From CAVSWT01 sp963731745 (lineage in GTDB: Bacteria > Bacteroidota > Ignavibacteria > Ignavibacteriales > Ignavibacteriaceae), in assembly GCA_963731745.1 (NCBI GenBank), contig CAVSWT010000024.1, positions 1 to 64,000 on the forward strand: a DNA stretch of 64,000 bases. Reading direction: 5' to 3'. Of the stretch, positions 1-7,861 are shown piece after piece (position 1 is the first letter of the stretch; each line of letters opens with the position of its first letter). The notes under the pieces were generated by a model. It saw nothing but the letters and a program-made list of their open reading frames with translations, ran no database searches and was not told where the DNA came from. Both the position numbers and the translations under genes were made by a program.

Positions 1-83
1 CTATTTTGAATAGCCTCGTCAAATCCATATTTTTGTAATTCATTTTGTTACAAAATTCAGTCAATTTATTATTAAAGGCAGTC

Positions 84-1791
84 ATGAAATTTAGTAAATC
101 ATTTATTCCAACTCTTAAAGAAGTTCCGAATGACGCTGTAGTAACAAGCCATATACTTATGCTTCGCGCAGGTTTAATTAGAATGCTTTCCGCTGGAATT
201 TATTCATTTCTCCCGGTTGGATATATAGTCATCAGAAAAATAAGTGAAATTATCCGCGAAGAAATGAACGCGATAGGCGGACAGGAATTTCATTTGCCTG
301 CTTTAAATCCAAAAGAGATTTGGGAAGAAACCGGAAGAGTTGAATCATTTGGCGATATATTATTTCAAGTTAAAAATCGTGAGTATGTTTTAGCTCCGAC
401 TCATGAAGAAATTATGACTTATCATGCAAGAAATGTTTTAAAATCTTATAAAGACCTTCCGCAGATTTGGTATCAGATTCAAACCAAATTTAGAAACGAA
501 GCGCGCCCAAGAAGCGGAGTTATTAGAGGCAGACAATTTTTAATGAAAGATGCCTACACGTTTGATAAATCCTAGGAAGATTTGGATGTAGCTTACGGGC
601 TTCACGATAAAGCATACAGAAATATTTTTGACCGCTGCGGATTGAAATATTTTGTGGTTGGTGCTTCAAGCGGCGCAATGGGCGGCACAGGCTCGGAAGA
701 ATTTATGGTTAAATCAGAAGCCGGCGAAGATACTGTTGCATATTGTGAAAGCTGCGGATATGCTGCAAATGTGGAAGTTGCAACTTCAAAAGTTGAAGCG
801 AAGAAAACGAGATGAAAAAAGTGAAGAGTTAAAAAAGATTCATACACCAAATGTCCATTCTATTGACGAGCTTTGTGAATTTTTAAAGATTGATGAAACT
901 CAATGTGCAAAATCAAGAGTTTACATTCACAATGGCGAACCGGTTTTAATTTTAATGCTCGGAAATGATGAAGTGAATGAAACCAAGCTTGAAAAAATTT
1001 TAGGAGGAAATGTTCGTCCAGGGCATCCAGAAGAACTAAAAGAAATAACTGGTGCTGATGCTGGTTCAATAGGTCCGATAAAATTTTATGGTAAAATAAT
1101 TGCCGACTTAAAATTAAGAGACGCAAACAACATGTTCAGCGGAGCAAATGAAAATGATTATCATATTGGCGGAATAGATTTAAAACGTGATGTTCCGAAT
1201 ATTGAGTATGCCGACTTGCGAATTGTTAAAGCAGGAGAAGGTTGTCCAAAGTGTGATAAAAAATTAGATGTATTTACAGCAATTGAACTTGGACATATTT
1301 TTAAGTTAGGAACAAAATACTCAGTTTCCATGGGTGCAAATTTCCTTGATGAAAACGGGAAAGAAAATCCATTAATCATGGGCAGCTATGGAATTGGAGT
1401 TGAGCGTGTAATGGCTTGCTATCTTGAACAGCATCATGATGAAAACGGAATTGTGTGGGACAAAACATTGGCTCCTTTTCAAATTCATATTTTAGGGTTG
1501 AATATGAAAAATGAAAAGGTAACCTCTACCGCGGAAAAATTATATGATGAATTAAAGAAAGATGGCTATGATGTTTTATTCGATGACAGATCCGATGCGC
1601 AAGCCGGTGTAAAATTTAACGATGCTGATTTGCTCGGCATGCCTGTACAAATTATTGTAGGCGACAGAAAATTAAAAGAGAATAAAGTTGAGATAAAAGT
1701 ACGTGCTACCGGTGAAAGAATGGATATTGGTTTAGATGATATTGAAAGAGAAGCTGAAAGAAATTTTAAAGTAGTATTTAATACAAACTAA
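84..1791 (+). CDS. proS: Prolyl-tRNA synthetase, bacterial type with editing domain (interrupted by TAG and a frameshift)
   Basis: Charges tRNA-Pro with proline in the cytoplasm. Class II motif 2 is visible (TKFRNEARPRSGVIRGRQF), then the INS editing domain (from VHSIDELCEFLK), motif 3 (GSYGIGVERVMACYLEQHHD) and the anticodon-binding domain. ATG at 84 is chosen because AAAGG lies just upstream and the product MKFSKSFIPTLKEVP matches the usual start. Two lesions are seen: an in-frame TAG at 573-575 in DKS*EDL, probably TGG, and a one-base insertion near 795-800, where removing one A restores VEAKKRDEKSEEL. Repaired, it encodes 568 aa, the normal family length. The gene is essential and no second copy is visible, so sequence error is more likely than decay. 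Confidence 0.93.
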
Positions 1792-1796
1792 TGAGT

Positions 1797-1873
1797 GTCA
1801 TTTAGACAAACGAAAGAAATCTCAGCTATTGTAACGCAAAAGATTTCTCTCTCGAGGACTCATTCGAAATGAC
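1797..1873. repeat. Intergenic palindromic repeat, GTCATTT...AAATGAC family (copy A)
   Basis: Imperfect palindrome directly after proS. The outer arms are GTCATTT (1797-1803) and AAATGAC (1867-1873), and the inner arms AGAAATCT (1815-1822) and AGATTTCT (1841-1848). The same layout occurs at 41526-41597. It probably folds as a long hairpin in RNA and may act as a terminator or mRNA-stabilising element; that role is inferred. Confidence 0.75.
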
Positions 1874-1929
1874 AATTCTTGAAATTCACTCATCTCAATT
1901 TTTCCAATATTGAAAAGTTTAATAATAAA

Positions 1930-2525
1930 ATGATCAAACATATAATTTTTGATTTATCAGAAGTATTTATATCCGGTGTTTATGGAATTGAAAAAAGACT
2001 CGCACCAATACTTAACCTTGATGAGAAAATAATTGCACAATATTTTTGCGGCAATTCTTTACAAAACTTGATGCTTGGTGATATTACAGAAGATTTTTAT
2101 TTGGATGAAATAATTTTAGCGAGCAATTGGAATATTGAAAAAGAAATTATTAAAAAAGAAATCAGGCAAAATCTGCTTAATGAAATAAAAGGAACAAAAG
2201 AAATTCTATTTAAGCTTTCCAATAATTTTAACTTGATTCTACTTTCAGACCATTGTGCTGAGTGGGTTGAACACGTTTATAATTCACACGACTTTCTTTC
2301 AGTTTTCAATAAAATTTATTTCTCATTTCAAATAAAGTCGACTAAAAAAAGTAAAAGCGCACTTGAGTTTGTTTTAAAAGAAAATTCATTAACTCCTTCT
2401 GAATGTTTGTTTATAGATGACAGTACAACTAACATTTCATTTGCAAAAGAACTTGGAATAAATTAATTCATTTTAAGGATGCTGAAGATTTGAAAGGAGA
2501 GCTGGAAAAGTTCAATATTATATAG
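1930..2525 (+). CDS. HAD-superfamily hydrolase (YihX-like), frameshifted near its 3' end
   Basis: Probable small-molecule phosphatase of the haloacid dehalogenase superfamily. Motif I is FDLSEVF near the N-terminus: the nucleophilic Asp is present, but the second Asp of DxD is replaced by Ser, much as YihX-type proteins have FDLGG or FDLGN. Motif II is LILLSDH and motif III/IV is CLFIDDSTTN. ATG at 1930 is preferred because MIKHIIFDL is the usual HAD start; the in-frame TTG at 1879 lies in repeat sequence. At about 2460 the frame shifts by one missing base. Continuing in the next frame gives IHFKDAEDLKGELEKF, the normal C-terminus, and a 198-aa product. The substrate is unknown. Confidence 0.75.
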
Positions 2526-2540
2526 ATTTTAATGCAAAAA

Positions 2541-2585
2541 ATAGGGCACGGATGACACTGATTGAACTGAGTTTCACTGATCGGA
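2541..2585. repeat. Possible dispersed intergenic repeat (CACGGATGACACTGATT type)
   Basis: A GC-richer segment in the short spacer before hipT, containing GGGCACGGATGACACTGATT and then GTTTCACTGATCGG, with CACTGAT repeated. It resembles intergenic repeats I recall from related genomes. Only one copy is in this window, so repeat status cannot be shown here. Confidence 0.3.
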
Positions 2586-2590
2586 AGTGT

Positions 2591-3520
2591 TTATAGTCCA
2601 ATCTTTTCTTTTCTAGCTTTAACTAGGTTAAAATACTTTTCTTTCATTTGCTCTGATAAAAAACTTACGCTGATTAATCTTTCCCATTCATTTTTTACTT
2701 CGGGAAATTTATTTAATACATTAGAAATAACAGAATCATTTAACTTCAGTCTTTCTTTTCCCCAATAATCAATTAATACTTTTGAATTTAAATTTCTTTT
2801 CTTGCCTGCTAATGGAAGTGCTATTTCTTCCTGTGCTGCCGGAAGTGCAATAGTTGTGTTTAATAAATCATAAGCAGGACTCAATTCAACTTTATCGTTT
2901 TTTGTTATCAAAGAATAATTTTTCAAGTGCATGTCTTCATTGCCGACTATAAAATTAAAAATAGTAAGTCTGAACAATTTTACTTTTTCAATCAAAGGGA
3001 AAGTGCAAAAAGTATCAATTATAGTTACAATTTTTTCCATGCTGTAATCATACTTTGTTTCTCTGCTTAGCTCCGCTAATTGTGCGAAATCTTCAAGTGA
3101 TAGTTTTTTGTTTTTACCGTAGCGGTCAAAGCGTTTTATGAAATATGTCAATCGATTGTCCACAGAATAAACCAATCCGTGAATTGGGATTTCAATATCG
3201 ACTAATTTTGCAAGGCGCATCGTTAAATCTTCGTTCTCCGGAAGCTCTGAATAAAAATTACTTTGGGGTTTTAAGATATATTCGCCGCCGCGATCAACTA
3301 TTTCAAAACGATTTTCTTTTACATTTAACTTTGCACTAAGCTTTGGCTGAACCCCTTGTATCGACATTTTTACGGCTCTAACAGCCGCTTCTTTTAATTG
3401 TTCTTCTTGCGATAATGGAAGGTCTCTTAATTCCTTTAAATTTCGTGAAAGTAATTTTAATCCCTCCAAAGAATATTTTTTATCACCGCATGGTTCATAA
3501 GTAATCGGGCAGATATTCAT
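2591..3520 (-). CDS. hipT: HipT-like Ser/Thr kinase toxin (HipA kinase core without the N-subdomain)
   Basis: Protein kinase of the HipA family. Known members phosphorylate aminoacyl-tRNA synthetases (HipA acts on GltX, E. coli HipT on TrpS) and halt translation; the target here is unknown. The 309-aa product starts directly with the kinase part. The glycine-rich loop is MSIQGVQPKLS, the HipA catalytic loop GNEDMHLKNYSL and the metal-binding segment LSPAYDLLN. The N-terminal subdomain of ordinary HipA is absent and is encoded separately by the gene before it, the HipBST arrangement. Start ATG 3520 overlaps the hipS stop by 4 nt and has GAGGAGGAAG just upstream, indicating translational coupling. 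The loop is S-I-Q-G, so the second Ser position seen in some HipT proteins is Gln. Confidence 0.88.
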   Translation of the reverse strand: MNICPITYEPCGDKKYSLEGLKLLSRNLKELRDLPLSQEEQLKEAAVRAVKMSIQGVQPKLSAKLNVKENRFEIVDRGGEYILKPQSNFYSELPENEDLTMRLAKLVDIEIPIHGLVYSVDNRLTYFIKRFDRYGKNKKLSLEDFAQLAELSRETKYDYSMEKIVTIIDTFCTFPLIEKVKLFRLTIFNFIVGNEDMHLKNYSLITKNDKVELSPAYDLLNTTIALPAAQEEIALPLAGKKRNLNSKVLIDYWGKERLKLNDSVISNVLNKFPEVKNEWERLISVSFLSEQMKEKYFNLVKARKEKIGL

Positions 3521-3828
3521 TCTTCCTCCTCAACAGTTACCGAGCCAACCAAATCTTTTCCCGTAATTACAAGTATGGAAAAGAAATCATTCCTGTCGGT
3601 TTTTGTCTGCCTGACTAAAGCTTCTAATTGCATTCCTTCTGGTAAAAGACCTTCAAAGAAGGGGGGGAATTGATCAAACTCATATTCTTTTTTGGTAAGC
3701 GGTAATGTCAATGATACCGGAGGGCCATCATAATTATCTTCATATATGAATTTGTATTTCTTACCTTTTTCGACTTCAATTAATCGGCCGCTGAATTTTC
3801 CGAAATTGTAAATTTTAGCTTTCTTCAT
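3517..3828 (-). CDS. hipS: HipS-like protein (stand-alone HipA N-terminal subdomain)
   Basis: A 103-aa protein equal to the Couple_hipA N-terminal subdomain. The diagnostic segment is PPFFEGLLPEGMQLEAL, followed by a typical FSILVITGKDLVGSVTV stretch. In characterised HipBST modules this small protein, not HipB, neutralises the kinase; that role is transferred here by family knowledge. It overlaps hipB by 14 nt and hipT by 4 nt, so the three are one operon. It is unlikely to be a hipA gene broken by an error. The junction has its own strong ribosome-binding site and start codon, and HipT begins with its own sequence rather than continuing mid-domain. Confidence 0.86.
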   Translation of the reverse strand: MKKAKIYNFGKFSGRLIEVEKGKKYKFIYEDNYDGPPVSLTLPLTKKEYEFDQFPPFFEGLLPEGMQLEALVRQTKTDRNDFFSILVITGKDLVGSVTVEEEE

Positions 3829-4051
3829 TTTCTTTTTCCATTAAATGCATTAGGGGACTATTAAATTCAATCGTTATATTTAAGACGTCAAGAATTTTTG
3901 TTAAAGAATTAAGCTGAATAGTTTCTTTTCCTTTTTCAGCATCGAATACAACTGATTTACCCACACCAGCTAAATCAGCTAATTGTTTTTGGGTTAATCC
4001 GCTTTTTTTTCGGTGAAAAAAGATTATTTTTCCTATTTTTCTTATGTCCAT
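3815..4051 (-). CDS. hipB: HipB-like XRE-family HTH repressor
   Basis: A 78-aa helix-turn-helix protein with the HTH_3 signature GLTQKQLADLAGVGKSVV, then a short C-terminal strand region (LTKILDVLNITIEF) typical of HipB dimerisation. It is expected to bind operators in its own promoter and repress the operon, alone or in complex with the other two proteins. It is the first gene of the hipBST-like operon. Three palindromic sites sit upstream at 4055-4070, 4123-4144 and 4196-4211; the nearest is only 3 nt from the start codon, so bound HipB would block transcription or initiation. Confidence 0.88.
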   Translation of the reverse strand: MDIRKIGKIIFFHRKKSGLTQKQLADLAGVGKSVVFDAEKGKETIQLNSLTKILDVLNITIEFNSPLMHLMEKENEES

Positions 4052-4054
4052 AAT

Positions 4055-4070
4055 TTTTGCTATAACAGTA
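4055..4070. promoter_or_regulatory. Putative HipB operator, site 1
   Basis: TTTTG-CTATAA-CAGTA: one half (CAGTA) matches the consensus TACTG-N6-CAGTA exactly and the other is degenerate. It lies 3 nt upstream of the hipB start, so it probably overlaps the 5' leader. Function is inferred from position and likeness to sites 2 and 3. Confidence 0.55.
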
Positions 4071-4122
4071 AATATTTTCGTTTGTAAGCAATTTATGGTT
4101 TATTTTTTTTAAAATCAAGATA

Positions 4123-4144
4123 AATTACTGCTATGACAGTAATT
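4123..4144. promoter_or_regulatory. Putative HipB operator, site 2 (perfect palindrome)
   Basis: AATTACTG-CTATGA-CAGTAATT, a perfect 8-bp inverted repeat with a 6-bp centre. The 16-bp core runs 4126-4141. It is the best of the three sites and defines the consensus TACTG-N6-CAGTA. Confidence 0.65.
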
Positions 4145-4195
4145 ATATGCAAATATGACTAAAATGGTTTAGTTCATCTGATTATAATAGGCATT

Positions 4196-4211
4196 TATTG
4201 TTATAACAGTA
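4196..4211. promoter_or_regulatory. Putative HipB operator, site 3
   Basis: TATTG-TTATAA-CAGTA, one mismatch from the palindromic consensus. It lies about 38 bp upstream of rsmI and 70 bp from site 2, so a repressor here could also affect the divergent rsmI promoter (inference). Confidence 0.55.
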
Positions 4212-4248
4212 AAAATATTAAATTGAAAATGATTTAAAGAATATAATT

Positions 4249-4930
4249 ATGAATAAAATATTATTTCTCGTCTCCACACCAATCGGCAATTATGATGATA
4301 TAACTATCCGTGCGTTAAATATTTTAAAAGAATGCGATTTTATAATTTGCGAAGAATATAAAGAAGCGAGAAGACTGCTTTCACAATTTCAAATTGAAAA
4401 GGAATTAATCGCTTTAAATGAACACAATGAAAAAGAAATTGTAAATGATCTTCTGCTTGAAAATTCTGGAAGCAAATTCAGTTGCATTAATTTCTGATTG
4501 CGGAACTCCTTTATTTTCTGATCCTGGCCATCTATTAGTTGAAGTTTGTATCTCTCAAAATATTCAAATTGTTCCGGTGCCGGGAGCCAACTCTCTTTTA
4601 TCTGCTTTAATTGGTTCTGGTTTGGACTTTGAAAAATTTTATTATTACGGCTGGCTTTCACCGAAAAAGGATGAAAGAAGGTCGCAGCTTTATAGTCTTA
4701 AAAATATTACTGAAGTTATTGTCTTGCTCGATACACCTTACAGATTAAAAGCGCTTTTGGCTGATGTAGTAAAAGTCTTTGGAAAGAATAAAAGAATTGT
4801 AGTCGCATTTGAATTAACAATGAAAGACGAAAGATTTTTTAGAGGAACGGCAGAAGCTATTTTAAAAATAGCTGAACAAAGAAACTTGAAGGGGGAGTTT
4901 GTGTTGATATTGGATAATAAATCAAAGTAG
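4249..4930 (+). CDS. rsmI: 16S rRNA (cytidine1402-2'-O)-methyltransferase RsmI (frameshifted)
   Basis: SAM-dependent methylation of the ribose of C1402 in 16S rRNA. The family start LFLVSTPIGNYDDITIRAL is present, followed by the second conserved block VALISDCGTPLFSDPG, VPVPGANS and the C-terminal LKGEFVLIL. A one-base insertion near 4470 splits it. Removing one G from TCTGGAAGC joins LLLENS to EANSVALISD and gives 226 aa, the usual RsmI length. It is transcribed divergently from the hipBST-like operon and shares its operator-bearing intergenic region. Confidence 0.9.
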
Positions 4931-4991
4931 TGGAGTAAAATTGAGTGTCAAAAAAAACTTATTTTTAATAATGAGTATTTAACTAATAAGC

Positions 4992-5489
4992 TTAATCGCT
5001 AGTATCTAATTTTGATTCGTCAATTATTTTTTCAATTGCATCTTTTAGAGGGACATATTCTTTACTGACCCTAGATGCCAAACTTAAATCAACATTTTTT
5101 AGTACATTTCTCGAAAATGCAAAACCTAAATTTTGAATAACAGTTGGCCGGTCTTCATGTTTTCTAATGATTTGAGTATAAATATCTAATTTAACTTTCA
5201 ATATTCTAAATTGTTCATCACTAAAATATATTTTCCAATTAGAATAGAAAGATTCTAGTACCATATCCTTTAAAATTGGATCTTTAATTTTTGCAGCTAC
5301 GCAGTACTCAACCAAAAAAATGCAGAAGATTTCATATTCAAAAGTTAAACTAAAATTTGGAAGATATAATATTTCCCGGCTTAATCTAACTTCAGCTTCT
5401 TTTGTATTGTTATAAATAAATAACCTAAGTGAATCAGCTAGATTTTGTATCGGCGAATATGGTTTAGTTTTCTTAAAGAACAATTGCAA
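4992..5489 (-). CDS. Hypothetical protein, 165 aa
   Basis: I do not recognise a family. The protein is predicted soluble and largely helical, with no signal peptide and no transmembrane segment. A hydrophobic, aromatic-rich middle (YEIFCIFLVEYCVAAKI) is followed by charged helices, ending acidic (ESKLDTSD). The start is taken at the first ATG, giving MQLFFKKTKPYS. It lies downstream of rlmD on the same strand, 45 bp away, so the two could be co-transcribed. Its 3' end faces the end of rsmI. Confidence 0.6.
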   Translation of the reverse strand: MQLFFKKTKPYSPIQNLADSLRLFIYNNTKEAEVRLSREILYLPNFSLTFEYEIFCIFLVEYCVAAKIKDPILKDMVLESFYSNWKIYFSDEQFRILKVKLDIYTQIIRKHEDRPTVIQNLGFAFSRNVLKNVDLSLASRVSKEYVPLKDAIEKIIDESKLDTSD

Positions 5490-5534
5490 TCATTTCTCCA
5501 ATGTTAATTTAACCTAATGCTTAAGTTAAGTAAT

Positions 5535-6981
5535 TTATGTCATGGTAAGCAAGCAGACGTTTTCAATATGATATGTATGCGGAAACATATCAACAGGCTT
5601 CATTTTAATTAATTTATAACCGCTTTCAGTTAGTAATTTTATGTCCCGAACTTGAGTGGTTGGATTGCAGCTTACATAAACAATTTTTGCCGGGTTAAGT
5701 TTGATAACATCTTCAACTGTGTTTTTATGCATTCCGCTTCTTGGAGGGTCAAGAATAACCACATTAGGATTTGGTAAATTTAATTCTTCTGCTTTGGAAT
5801 AAAACGGTTTATACAAGTCTGCCGGAATAAATTTTACATTAGTAATATTATTTAGTTTTATATTTTCTTCTGCATCTTTTATTGATGACTCAACTGTTTC
5901 AATTGCATAAACTTGTTTCACTTTGCTTGAAATAAAAATTGAAATTGTTCCGGCGCCTGCATAAAAATCATAGACAATTTCATTGCCATTCAATTCTGCA
6001 AAATCAAGTGCGGTTTGATAAAGCTTTTCCGCCTGCAAAGTATTAGTCTGAAAAAATGAATTTGCACTTATTCTAAATTTGTAATTGCCTATGTTATCAT
6101 AAATAAATCCGGATCCGAAATAAACTTTTTCATAATCACCAATAGCTACCGAGGCTTTTTTTAGATTTACATTATTAATTATAGTTGTAATTTGAGGCAC
6201 TTCAATCAATAATGCATTAGAATATTCTCTCATTAATTCTTCATCATCTTCACCAGTAACAAGATTTACCATTAAATCATCAGAATGCTGTGAATGTTTG
6301 ATAACTAAGTTTCTCAAATAACCCCGGTGAAATTTTGTTGTATAAATTGTAGTTTCTTTCTTTTTAAAAAAATCACGAGTGAAATTCACTAATTTTATTT
6401 GACAATTCGGATTGAAGAAAGCATTCATCAATATCTAAAACTTTATCGAAGATTCTTGGTATGTGCAGGCCAAGAGCAAAATCTCTATCAATTATATTTT
6501 CATTGTTGATTTCGTCTTTTGTCAGCCATCTTTTATCAGCAAAGGAAAATTCCATTTTGTTTCTATAGTAAAAAATATTTTCAGATGGAATAATGCTGTC
6601 AATATTTAAATCCTTAAATCCTCCGAGTTTATCAAATATTTCTTTTACTTGCTGCTGCTTAAATTTTAGCTGATCGTTATAATTTAAGTCTTGTTGTTTG
6701 CAGCCACCGCAGGTTCCAAAAAATTTACATCTTGCTTTAATTCTTAATTCAGACGGAGTAATTATTTTTTCAACTTTAGCTTCAGCATAGGATTTCTTTA
6801 TCTTTAATAATCTTGCTTGAACTTTATCGCCCGGATATGATCCGTTTACAAATACTACATAATTCTTTTCATCTGTTTGACCATTTGAAGGCTGAATTAA
6901 TTGTTTATTAACTTTGGAAATTCCTTTGCCTTCAAAAGCATATTTTTCAATGTCTAATTCAATTAAATCTCCTTTTTTCAC
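5535..6981 (-). CDS. rlmD: 23S rRNA (uracil-C5)-methyltransferase, RlmD/RumA type (frameshifted)
   Basis: Methylates C5 of a 23S rRNA uridine (U1939 in E. coli) using SAM; RlmCD-type specificity cannot be excluded. Order: N-terminal TRAM domain, a 4Fe-4S cysteine cluster CKFFGTCGGCKQQ, then a Rossmann domain with FYAGAGTISIFIS, VVILDPPRSGMHK and the catalytic-Cys motif VYVSCNPTTQVRD. A single extra base near 6395 splits the gene. Joining LSNKI to VNFTRDFF gives 481 aa, typical for the family. The start is GTG at 6981, overlapping the stop of the upstream methyltransferase gene (GTGA), so the two are translationally coupled. Confidence 0.88.
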
Positions 6982-7700
6982 TGCACTTCTTTCTTCAAAA
7001 TTAATATTTCAAATCCAATATGTTTATCGCCTCCTAATTTTAAGTAAACATTCGACTCATGACTAATTTTATTTAAAACTTTCTTATAATAACTTTTTTC
7101 ATTTTCTGAAAGCGAATGAATTTTATCTTTAAGTTGATGTATCCCATGTAAATAAAAATCTTTTAAAGTATAAGACAAATCTTCTTTATAAATCAAAGAG
7201 AAATTTCTATTCAAATAATAATTTTCCAATTCATCTGAGTTCATCGGAGAAAGAGAGGAAGTTTCCCAAATATCAGTAATAAATTTTGGCTGTGTTGAAG
7301 ATAATTTTATTATTTCTCCAACACACAAAATTCCTTCAGGTTTTAAAATTCTTTTTAACTCTTTTACAATTTTATTCCGGTTAGAACTGGAAATAGAAGC
7401 TTGCGCGTATATTAAGTCAAATTTTTCTTTTTGAAAATCGGTGTTTTCAAAATTCATCATTCGGGCAGAAATTCTTTCTGCTTTTGAAAGCAGCAAACGT
7501 GACTTTAAGAGAGATTCATTATCATCAACCACTACAAAAACATCTGCATCATAATATTGCTGAAGAGCTATTGCAATCTCTTCACTGTTAGCTCCGATTA
7601 TGAGAATTTGTTTTTTTTCTCCATCGTTATTAAAATTTTTAATTAGGGCTTCGATTTGTTTATCAAGTCCGGGAAGAAAAATAAAATTGCTTTTTTTCAA
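6978..7700 (-). CDS. Class I SAM-dependent methyltransferase, unknown substrate
   Basis: A 240-aa Rossmann methyltransferase. Motif I is degenerate (ILIIGANSEEIAIAL), followed by the acidic motif II region DVFVVVDDNESL and the post-I strand FDLIYAQASI, and by LKRILKPEGILCVGEI, a classic motif of the UbiE/COQ5-like Methyltransf_11 group. The C-terminal third is helical and unassigned. The start is TTG at 7700 (MKKSNFIFLPG). It overlaps rlmD, suggesting a role in RNA or translation-factor modification, but this is only context. It faces the S9 peptidase gene across a 160-bp divergent promoter region. Confidence 0.7.
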   Translation of the reverse strand: MKKSNFIFLPGLDKQIEALIKNFNNDGEKKQILIIGANSEEIAIALQQYYDADVFVVVDDNESLLKSRLLLSKAERISARMMNFENTDFQKEKFDLIYAQASISSSNRNKIVKELKRILKPEGILCVGEIIKLSSTQPKFITDIWETSSLSPMNSDELENYYLNRNFSLIYKEDLSYTLKDFYLHGIHQLKDKIHSLSENEKSYYKKVLNKISHESNVYLKLGGDKHIGFEILILKKEVQ

Positions 7701-7861
7701 AATGCTTTCTTAGGGAATAAATGTGAATAGATATTTAAGTTTTAAACTTACTTAATGTAAAAGTAACAAAAAACCAAATCATCCTGTACCGGTTTACATT
7801 GCCTTTCTAAACTAGTTCAGGTATTTTTGAATGGCTGACTAAATCTTTACTCGAGGAAATA

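Noticed and set aside
2591..3828. HipS and HipT as one hipA gene broken by an error
   Set aside because: HipT has its own strong GAGGAGG site and ATG, a 4-nt overlap with the HipS stop, and no extra interdomain sequence. The known HipBST order is matched.
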